Assembly (NCBI GenBank): GCA_016713725.1
Contig: JADJOO010000012.1
Span: forward strand, 89,050 to 153,049
DNA length: 64,000 nt
DNA from: Pseudomonadota bacterium
Lineage (GTDB): Bacteria > Pseudomonadota > Gammaproteobacteria > Steroidobacterales > Steroidobacteraceae
Direction: 5' to 3'
Shown: positions 8,125-15,483 of the stretch, in pieces
Layout: each line of letters begins with the position of its first letter
How positions within the stretch are numbered: position 1 is the first letter of the stretch
Program-made: the position numbers and the translations under genes
The notes under the pieces: generated by a model
The model's input: only the letters and a program-made list of their open reading frames with translations
Told to the model about the DNA's origin: nothing
Databases searched by the model: none

Positions 8125-9614
8125 CCAAGGTGCCCGCGACCTGCGACGTCCTTGTCGTCGGAGGCGGTATCAATGGCGCAGGTGTCGCGCGCGATGCGGC
8201 GGGACGCGGCTTGCGCACGGTGCTCTGCGAGCAGCACGACCTGGCGTCGCACACGTCCTCTGCCAGCACCAAGCTGGTCCACGGCGGACTCCGCTATCTC
8301 GAATACTACGACTTCGGCCTGGTGCGGAAATCGCTGCAGGAACGCGAGGTGGTGCTGGCTTCAGCACCGCATCTGTCGTGGCCGCTGCGCTTCGTGCTGC
8401 CGCACGACTCGCACCTGCGACCCGCGTGGATGATCCGCGTCGGGCTCTTCCTGTACGACCACCTCGCGACGCGCAGGAGCCTGCCGGCGTCGAAGACGAT
8501 CGACCTGCGGACGCATCCCGCCGGACGGTCGCTCGATCCGCGTTACCGCACGGCCTTCGAATATTCGGACGGCTGGGTCGACGATGCGCGGCTGGTCGTC
8601 GCCAATGCCGTCGATGCGCTCGAGCGCGGTGCCGAGGTGCTGACTCGCACTGCCTGCGTCAGGCTGCAGCGAGCTGGCGGGGAGTGGATCGCGGCATTGC
8701 GCGCAGCCGACGGTCGCGAACGAACAGTGCGAACGCGGATCGTGGTGAACGCGGCGGGACCGTGGGTCGCGGAGTTCCTCGACCGCTGCACGCCGACGCC
8801 TGCCCGGCACCATCCGCGCCTGATCCGTGGCAGCCACATCGTCGTGCGCAGGTTGTTCGAGCACGATTTTGCGTACATCTTCCAGGCGCCCGACGGCCGC
8901 ATCGTGTTCGCGTTGCCCTACGAGCACGACTTCACGTTGATCGGCACGACGGAAAGCGAATACGCGGGCGACCTCGCGCACCCGGCGATCGCCGCGGACG
9001 AGCAGGCGTATCTGCTCGACATGGCCAACCGGTACTTCCAGCGCGACCTCGGCGTGAACGATGTCGTCTGGACCTTTGCCGGCCTGCGCCCGCTGCTTGC
9101 CGCCTCGATGGACGATCCGAAAAGCGTGACGCGCGATTACGTCATCGATTTTGATCGCTCCGGTCCGCCGCTCCTGTCCATGTACGGGGGCAAGCTCACC
9201 ACGTACCGCAAGCTCGCGGAACAGGTGGTCGACCTGCTCGCTACCGCGCTCGGCCATGCCTCGAATGCGTGGACTGCGGCAACTCCGCTGCCGGGCGGCG
9301 ACATGCCCAATGCCGACTTCGCAGGATTCCTGGCCCGGATGCGTGTCCGTTACGATTGGCTCGCACCCTCCTTGCTGCACCGCTACGCGCGTGCATACGG
9401 CACGCGCATGGACCGCATGCTCGCGGGGTGCTCGAGAGTCACTGATCTCGGCGAGGAAGTGCTGCCCGGCCTGTACGCGCAAGAGGTTCATTACCTGCGC
9501 GCCGCGGAGTTCGCCCGCACGGCGCAGGACATACTCTATCGCCGCAGCAAGCTCGGCGTGCGCCTGGCCGCGGACAGCGAGAAGACCCTGGACGAGTGGC
9601 TCGCGCAGCACTGA
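8121..9614 (+). CDS. glpD: FAD-dependent glycerol-3-phosphate dehydrogenase
   Basis: A 497-residue GlpD. The N-terminal dinucleotide fold is GGGINGAGVARDAAGRG, followed by the family motifs SSASTKLVHGGLRYLE, GSHIVV and FTLIGTTE, and MYGGKLTTYRKLAE near residue 355. It oxidises sn-glycerol 3-phosphate to dihydroxyacetone phosphate at the inner membrane and passes electrons to quinone. The start is the TTG at 8121, whose TTGA overlaps the stop of the preceding gene; a GTG nine bases downstream is an alternative. The kinase glpK lies 2 kb away, with an opposite-strand OPT transporter between them. Confidence 0.95.
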   Translation: MTKVPATCDVLVVGGGINGAGVARDAAGRGLRTVLCEQHDLASHTSSASTKLVHGGLRYLEYYDFGLVRKSLQEREVVLASAPHLSWPLRFVLPHDSHLRPAWMIRVGLFLYDHLATRRSLPASKTIDLRTHPAGRSLDPRYRTAFEYSDGWVDDARLVVANAVDALERGAEVLTRTACVRLQRAGGEWIAALRAADGRERTVRTRIVVNAAGPWVAEFLDRCTPTPARHHPRLIRGSHIVVRRLFEHDFAYIFQAPDGRIVFALPYEHDFTLIGTTESEYAGDLAHPAIAADEQAYLLDMANRYFQRDLGVNDVVWTFAGLRPLLAASMDDPKSVTRDYVIDFDRSGPPLLSMYGGKLTTYRKLAEQVVDLLATALGHASNAWTAATPLPGGDMPNADFAGFLARMRVRYDWLAPSLLHRYARAYGTRMDRMLAGCSRVTDLGEEVLPGLYAQEVHYLRAAEFARTAQDILYRRSKLGVRLAADSEKTLDEWLAQH

Positions 9615-9647
9615 CGCGAGCGAGCGTCCCCGCAACGCGTGACGGCT

Positions 9648-11543
9648 TCAGGCGACCTTGGCGGACGCGCTCTGTCGCCCACCGCGCAACAGGAAATAGC
9701 AGATCCCAAGCGCGACGGTCAGCGCGCCGAATTCGCCCGCCAGTCCCCCAAGCCGCGGATCGATCGCCTTCGGCGCGATGCCTGCCGCGACGAGACCCGC
9801 GATGGCGACTCCCGCGAGTCCTTCGCCGGCGACCAGGCCCGACGCCGCCAGGATGCCGGTGTCGCCTTCGCTCGCTGCACCCGGGGTGCGGTTGCGCTCA
9901 ACGAGCGCCCGCACGCAACCGCCGACGAACAGCGGCGCCATCGTCGCGAGCGGCAGGTAGATCCCGATCGAGAATGCGAGCCCCGACACGCCGCACAGCA
10001 TCGCAGCGATCGCAAGGCCGGCGCCGGTCAGCACCAGGTCCCACGGCAGGGCTCCCGCCAGCACGCCTTCGATGATCGTCTTCATCAGCGTCGCCTGTGG
10101 CGCGGGAATTTCCTTCGAGCCGAATTCGTAGGCATTGCCGAGCAGCATCACGGTCGCCGCCACCGCCCAGCAGGCAAATGCCGCGCCGATGAGCTGGCCA
10201 AGCTGCTGACGCGCCGGGGTGGCGCCGAGCAGCCATCCCGTCTTGAGGTCCTGCGAGATGTCACCGGCCTTGCTCGCCGCGACCGCGACGATGGTGCCGA
10301 CGGTGAGCACGCCTGCCCGCGCGTCGAGGCTGACCCATCCCGCAGCCGCGAAGACCGATGCGGTGCCAAGCAGCGTCACCAGCGCGATGCCGGACGTGGG
10401 TTGCGACGAGACGCCCACGATGCCGACGATGCGGGCCGCGACCGCGACGAACAGCACGCCGAACACACCGACGCCGCACGCGAGGATCGCGCGCTGCAGC
10501 GGGGCCATCTCGCCCGCGAAGACGCCCGGGACGAGGCCCGCGGTCAGCACCACCAGCGCTACGCCACCGAACACGAAGCTGCCGGGAAGGTCCCGGTCGG
10601 TCCGCGCCGCCACGCCGCCGCGGCGTGCGTCGCTGTCCTGCATGCCGCGTGCAACGGACGTGAACGCATCCAGCATCGTCGGCAGGCCGCGCAGCACCGT
10701 GAGGATGCCCGCCGTAGCTACTGCACCGGCGCCGATGTAGCGAACGTAGCGCGACCAGATGTCGCCGGCGTCCATGTCGACGATGAGTCGCTGCGTTTCC
10801 GGATAGAGCGGCTGCGTCATCGCCGCTCCCATCCAGGCGATGAGCGGCGTGATCACGACTGCCGAAATCAACGCACCCGCCACGCAGACCGCCGCCTGCC
10901 GGTAGCCGAGGATGTAACCCACGCCGAGCAGCGCCGGTGCGATCTCGAGCGCGAGTTCCGCTTTCGGCAATACCGGCAAGGCGAAGCCGATTTCGCCCGG
11001 CAACAGGTAAGCCAGCGAGATGACGACCTTCACCATGGCACCCACCGCAATGCCGCGGAAGATCCACGCGCTGGCAGTCGCCGCGCCGCTCGATTCATGC
11101 GCCGTCGCGCGCAACACCTCGGCGCAAGCCGTGCCTTCTGGGTACGGCAACTCGTCGTGCGCCTTGACGATCAGCAGCCGCCGCAGCGGCACCATCGCGG
11201 CGATGCCCAGCACCGCGCCGAGGAACGCGAGCGCCACGACCTGCAGGTAAGGCGGGGTGGCGCCCCAGAGGAAAAGCGCGGGAATCGTGAAGATCGTGCC
11301 CGTCGCGAGCGCGGTGGAGGCCGAAGCGACCGTCTGCGAGAGGTTGGCTTCGAGGATCGTGCCGCGTGCGCGCAACAGGCGAAAGACCGCGACGGTCATC
11401 ACGGCGGCGGGGATCGACGCCGACACGGTCATGCCCACCCGCAGGCCGAGGTACGCGTTGGCGGCACCGAACACGATGCCGAGCACGACGCCGACGACGA
11501 TTGCCTTGAGGGTGAACTCCGCGACGCCGTCGGCCTGTGTCAT
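9648..11543 (-). CDS. OPT family oligopeptide/metal-chelate transporter
   Basis: A 631-residue polytopic protein of the oligopeptide transporter family. Family features are GAANAYLGLRVGMTVSASIPAAV near the N terminus, ELPYPEGTACAEVLRA, and the later QDLKTGWLLGATP block; the whole chain is alternating hydrophobic segments, about 14-16. OPT proteins import peptides or metal-chelate complexes using the proton gradient; the substrate here is unknown. The ATG at 11543 is chosen because it starts directly before the first membrane segment; longer versions run antisense into glpK. It is divergent from glpK with an 85-bp spacer and separates glpD from glpK on the other strand. Confidence 0.9.
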   Translation of the reverse strand: MTQADGVAEFTLKAIVVGVVLGIVFGAANAYLGLRVGMTVSASIPAAVMTVAVFRLLRARGTILEANLSQTVASASTALATGTIFTIPALFLWGATPPYLQVVALAFLGAVLGIAAMVPLRRLLIVKAHDELPYPEGTACAEVLRATAHESSGAATASAWIFRGIAVGAMVKVVISLAYLLPGEIGFALPVLPKAELALEIAPALLGVGYILGYRQAAVCVAGALISAVVITPLIAWMGAAMTQPLYPETQRLIVDMDAGDIWSRYVRYIGAGAVATAGILTVLRGLPTMLDAFTSVARGMQDSDARRGGVAARTDRDLPGSFVFGGVALVVLTAGLVPGVFAGEMAPLQRAILACGVGVFGVLFVAVAARIVGIVGVSSQPTSGIALVTLLGTASVFAAAGWVSLDARAGVLTVGTIVAVAASKAGDISQDLKTGWLLGATPARQQLGQLIGAAFACWAVAATVMLLGNAYEFGSKEIPAPQATLMKTIIEGVLAGALPWDLVLTGAGLAIAAMLCGVSGLAFSIGIYLPLATMAPLFVGGCVRALVERNRTPGAASEGDTGILAASGLVAGEGLAGVAIAGLVAAGIAPKAIDPRLGGLAGEFGALTVALGICYFLLRGGRQSASAKVA

Positions 11544-11628
11544 CCCCGAATCATCGCGTAACCCCGGCGCAAGGCGCAATGCGGGGCCCGCTGATCTAGA
11601 ATCCGGGTGCGTCTCCACAGGTATCCTC

Positions 11629-13122
11629 ATGCCACAGTTCATCCTCGCGCTCGACCAGGGCACCACCAGCTCGCGGTCGATCCTGTTCGACGCCGCCGGC
11701 ACGCCGGTGGCGACGGCACAGCGCGAATTCACGCAGCACTTTCCACGCTCCGGCTGGGTCGAGCACGATGCGGAAGAAATCTGGGCGACGCAGGCGGCGA
11801 CGATCACGGAAGTGCTCGCGCGAGCGCGCGCGACGCCGGCAGATGTGGCGGCCATCGGCATCACCAACCAGCGTGAGACGACCGTGCTCTGGGACCGCAG
11901 CACCGGCCGACCGATCGCGCCGGCCATCGTCTGGCAGGACCGCCGCACGGCCGCCCTGTGCCAGCAACTGCAAGCCGACGGCCTGGAACCCGAGGTCTCC
12001 CGGCGCACCGGACTGCTGCTCGATCCATATTTTTCGGGCACCAAGCTGGCGTGGCTGCTCGATCACGTGCCGGGCGCGCGTCAACGTGCGGAAGACGGCG
12101 AGCTTGCCTTCGGCACGATCGACAGCTGGCTGGTGTGGAAGCTCTCGAACGGTGAGCGCCACGTGACCGACGTGTCCAATGCCAGCCGCACGCTGCTGCT
12201 CAACGTTGCGAGCGCCGAGTGGGATGACTTCATGCTCGAACGATTGCGTATTCCGCGCGCCGTCCTGCCGCAGGTCGTACCCTCGTCGCTCACGCGGAAC
12301 GCACCGGTCGCGACGCTCGGCAGGCACACGGTGCCGATTGCAGGGATCGCCGGCGACCAGCAGGCCGCGCTGTTCGGCCAGGCGTGTTTCGCACCGGGCA
12401 TGGCCAAGAACACCTACGGCACGGGCTGTTTCCTGCTGATGAACACAGGCACGACACCGCTCGCCTCCAGCAACCGGCTGCTGACCACCATTGCCTGGCG
12501 GACGACGGACCTGCGCTATGCGCTCGAGGGCGCCGTGTTCGTCGGCGGCGCGGTCGTGCAGTGGCTGCGGGACGGGCTCGGCATCATCGAACGCTCAGCC
12601 GACATCGAAGCGCTGGCAGCGAGCGTCCCGGATGCCGGCGGGGCCTATCTCGTGCCTGCTTTCACCGGACTCGGCAGCCCGCACTGGGATGCGTACGCGC
12701 GCGGAACGATGGTCGGGCTGTCGCGCGGAACGACACGGGCGCACATCGCCCGCGCCGCGCTGGAAGCCATCGCCTTCCAGAGCGCTGAAGTCCTGCTGGC
12801 CATGCAACGCGACGCTCGCCAGCCGCTGGTCGAACTGCGCGTGGACGGCGGCGCCACCACGAACGACCTGCTGATGCAGTTCCAGGCCGACCTGCTCGGC
12901 GTGCCGGTCGTGCGGCCGCGGGTCACGGAGACGACGGCGCTGGGAGCCGCCTACCTCGCCGGCCTGGGCACGGGCTTCTGGTCGTCACCGACGGAGGTCG
13001 CAGCCAACTGGCGAGTGGAACGACGGTTCGAGCCGCAGATGTCGCGCGACGAGGCGAACGCCCGGCTGGCCCGCTGGGCGCAGGCCGTGGATCGATCGCG
13101 CGGCTGGCACGTCGAGAGCTAG
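11629..13122 (+). CDS. glpK: Glycerol kinase
   Basis: A 497-residue FGGY-family kinase, close to the 502 of E. coli GlpK. It opens with ALDQGTTSSRSILFD, contains GITNQRETTVLWDR, GTIDSWLVWKL, GIAGDQQAALFGQ and NTYGTGCFLLMNTG, and ends with the nucleotide-binding VDGGATTNDLLMQFQ. It phosphorylates glycerol with ATP to sn-glycerol 3-phosphate, the substrate of GlpD. A TAGAAT element at 11597-11602 is a plausible -10 about 27 bases before the ATG; no good -35 is seen. The next gene, an alkylglycerol-monooxygenase-like fusion, starts nine bases after the stop. Confidence 0.96.
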   Translation: MPQFILALDQGTTSSRSILFDAAGTPVATAQREFTQHFPRSGWVEHDAEEIWATQAATITEVLARARATPADVAAIGITNQRETTVLWDRSTGRPIAPAIVWQDRRTAALCQQLQADGLEPEVSRRTGLLLDPYFSGTKLAWLLDHVPGARQRAEDGELAFGTIDSWLVWKLSNGERHVTDVSNASRTLLLNVASAEWDDFMLERLRIPRAVLPQVVPSSLTRNAPVATLGRHTVPIAGIAGDQQAALFGQACFAPGMAKNTYGTGCFLLMNTGTTPLASSNRLLTTIAWRTTDLRYALEGAVFVGGAVVQWLRDGLGIIERSADIEALAASVPDAGGAYLVPAFTGLGSPHWDAYARGTMVGLSRGTTRAHIARAALEAIAFQSAEVLLAMQRDARQPLVELRVDGGATTNDLLMQFQADLLGVPVVRPRVTETTALGAAYLAGLGTGFWSSPTEVAANWRVERRFEPQMSRDEANARLARWAQAVDRSRGWHVES

Positions 13123-13125
13123 TAT
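13120..13125 (+). promoter_or_regulatory. -10-like element TAGTAT before the hydroxylase-hydrolase fusion
   Basis: TAGTAT overlaps the end of glpK and ends six bases before the ATG at 13132. It would give a leaderless transcript for this gene in addition to readthrough from glpK. No -35 is visible. Confidence 0.4.
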
Positions 13126-13131
13126 CCCGGC

Positions 13132-15483
13132 ATGGGCAAGGCCATCGCATTCGCCACTCCGGTGTTCTTCCTGCTGATCGCGCTGGAATTGCTGGTGGCG
13201 CGCGCACGCGGCATGGCGGGCTCCTACCGGCTGAATGACGCGGTCAACAGCCTGAGTCTCGGCGTGATGAGCCAGGTGGTCGGACTCTTCGTGCGGGTGT
13301 TCAACTATGGCGTCTACGCGCTGGTCTTCGAGCACGTGGCGCTCGGCAACTGGCCAGGCGAGTGGTGGGCGTGGGCGCTGGCCATCGTCTTCTACGACTT
13401 CTGCTATTACTGGAATCATCGGCTTGGTCACGAGAGCGCGGTGTTCTGGGCCTCGCACGTCGTGCATCACCAGAGCCAGCGCTACAACCTGTCGACGGCG
13501 CTGCGGCAGACCAGCAGCGGCGCGTTCCTTGGCTGGATCTTCTACCTGCCGATGGCCGTCGCGGGCGTGCCACCCGCAATGTTCGCGGTGGCGGCAATCG
13601 TCGACCTGCTGTACCAGTACTGGATCCACACCGAAGTCATCGGCAAGCTCGGCTGGTTCGACCGCTGGTTCGCGTCGCCATCGAACCACCGCGTGCACCA
13701 CGCCGTGAACGACCGCTACATCGACCGCAACTATGGCGGCATCTTCATGGCATGGGATCGCCTCTTCGGCACGTTCGTCGACGAGTCCGAGCGCTGCGTG
13801 TACGGCACGCGCGCGCCGCTCAACTCGTGGGATCCGCTGTGGGCCAACCTCGAGGTGTACGTGGACCTCGCACGCAGGTCGATGCAATGCGAGCACTGGA
13901 GCGACCGCGTTCGCGTCTGGCTGAAGCCGCCCGGCTGGCAACCGGCCGCTGCCGATGGCACGTCCTGGCATAAGCCGCATTTCGACGTGTCGCAGGTGCA
14001 AACGTACGACCCGCCGATGCCGCGTCCCGTGCGCGCGTTCGCCCTCGTGCAGATCGCCCTCGCGATTCTCGGCTCCATGCTGCTGCTCTGGTATGCCGAG
14101 GAACTCTCGGGGCCACCGTTGGTTGCCGGGGCCTTGGCGGTGATCGCCATGCTGTGGCTGACGGGTGCGGTCATGCAGTCGCGCCTGCGAGTGAGCCATG
14201 TAGTCGCGGTTGAACTCGCTGTCGCGGCCATCGCGCTCCTCGCGACCGGCGCGTCCGCCGCGTCCGCCGCAACTGCACCGTCGACGATCGTGCCGATGAT
14301 TGTTGACGACGCACGAGTGCAGGTCGCCGTCGAGCGCGCGCGCACGGATTTCCTCGTGCAGCAGTCGTTCGATCGCATGCACGTGACGGTGCTGCTGCAG
14401 GACCGCGACGGCCAATGGCGACGGGGTGCCGTCGAGGGTGACCGGCTGGCGTATCCGGCAAGCAGCGTGAAACTGGGCTTCCTCGTCGGCGCCGTGCACT
14501 GGTGTCACGAACAGCGCAAGGCGCCGGATTGCCTCGACGAATTCGTGCGCCCGATGATCGTCGACTCCGACAACGTCGCAACCGGCGAAGTCGTCGACCG
14601 CATCAGCGGCGCCCCGAATGCGCCCGCGACGGGCAACGACGCCGACGCGTGGATCGAGCAGCGTCGCTATACGGAACGCGCGCTCGAGTCGGCGGGCCTG
14701 CTTGGATCGCAGCGACTGTTCACCAAGACCTACCCGACGAACTCAGGCGATGAACCGGCCGAACTGGAGCGGGTTGCATGGCAGCGCCTCGGTCGCAACG
14801 CGATGACCACGGACCTGGCCTCGGCGCTGATGCTCAACGTGGCGATGGGCAAGCTCGAGCCGCAGGCAACGGACTACATGCGCTCGTTGCTGCGAAGGCC
14901 GGCATTCTCCGGCCACAGCAGTCTCGGCGGCGGTCTGCCTCCAGGCTCCGTGCACGAGAACAAGATCGGCAGTGCCTTCGACACCCTGCAGGACGTGATG
15001 TACGCGGAGTTGCCGAACGGCCAGCGGCTGGTCATCTCGGCGTTCACGAACGGCTGGGACTCGAGCGAACCCGAACCATGGGACGTCGCCAGGCTCGGCG
15101 ATTTCACGGCTCGGCTGCTGCATGAACTGCGGCTGGACGATGCCTCCGGTCGCGCGCCTACGTATCTCGAGGCTTCAAGCGCAAGCGCTGCAGCAGTTCG
15201 CTGGGGCTGGCGCGTCCCGCGACCTGGCCGTTACGAACTCGCACTTTGGCATGACGCCGATCCTGGCAATACCCATGACGCACGAGCGACCTTGGCGGCG
15301 CGCGGCCAGCGCAAGGAAATCGCATCGCTCGATCTCTCCACGTGGGGGCGCCGCTGGATCCGGGTGGGAGACGTTGAACTCCAGCGCGGCAAGGCCGAGC
15401 TGGTGCTGACGAGTTCCGCGCCCGGCAGTCTCCCGGGTGGTCGACTGCGCATCGCGCGCTGGCCCGACGCTCAGGTCGAATGA
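13132..15483 (+). CDS. Alkylglycerol-monooxygenase-like fatty acid hydroxylase fused to class A beta-lactamase-fold serine hydrolase
   Basis: A 783-residue protein with two unrelated parts. Residues about 1-390 are a membrane di-iron fatty acid hydroxylase with the histidine clusters HRLGH (from His96), HVVHH and NHRVHH. YNLSTALRQ right after the second cluster is typical of alkylglycerol monooxygenase relatives. After more membrane segments (about 300-385), residues 400-650 form a beta-lactamase-fold serine hydrolase. It has SxxK at Ser444-Lys447, SDN at 479-481 and a KIG version of the KTG box at 611-613. The last 100 residues look like a beta-sandwich. The hydroxylase would cleave ether lipids in the inner membrane; the hydrolase should face the periplasm, substrate unknown. 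It follows glpK by nine bases. The fusion could be natural or due to loss of a stop. Confidence 0.8.
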   Translation: MGKAIAFATPVFFLLIALELLVARARGMAGSYRLNDAVNSLSLGVMSQVVGLFVRVFNYGVYALVFEHVALGNWPGEWWAWALAIVFYDFCYYWNHRLGHESAVFWASHVVHHQSQRYNLSTALRQTSSGAFLGWIFYLPMAVAGVPPAMFAVAAIVDLLYQYWIHTEVIGKLGWFDRWFASPSNHRVHHAVNDRYIDRNYGGIFMAWDRLFGTFVDESERCVYGTRAPLNSWDPLWANLEVYVDLARRSMQCEHWSDRVRVWLKPPGWQPAAADGTSWHKPHFDVSQVQTYDPPMPRPVRAFALVQIALAILGSMLLLWYAEELSGPPLVAGALAVIAMLWLTGAVMQSRLRVSHVVAVELAVAAIALLATGASAASAATAPSTIVPMIVDDARVQVAVERARTDFLVQQSFDRMHVTVLLQDRDGQWRRGAVEGDRLAYPASSVKLGFLVGAVHWCHEQRKAPDCLDEFVRPMIVDSDNVATGEVVDRISGAPNAPATGNDADAWIEQRRYTERALESAGLLGSQRLFTKTYPTNSGDEPAELERVAWQRLGRNAMTTDLASALMLNVAMGKLEPQATDYMRSLLRRPAFSGHSSLGGGLPPGSVHENKIGSAFDTLQDVMYAELPNGQRLVISAFTNGWDSSEPEPWDVARLGDFTARLLHELRLDDASGRAPTYLEASSASAAAVRWGWRVPRPGRYELALWHDADPGNTHDARATLAARGQRKEIASLDLSTWGRRWIRVGDVELQRGKAELVLTSSAPGSLPGGRLRIARWPDAQVE

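Noticed and set aside
9639..11561. A 640-codon open frame on the plus strand opposite the OPT transporter
   Set aside because: It is rich in Arg, His, Asp and Gln with no domain and lies fully antisense to a conserved membrane protein; such frames arise in GC-rich DNA.
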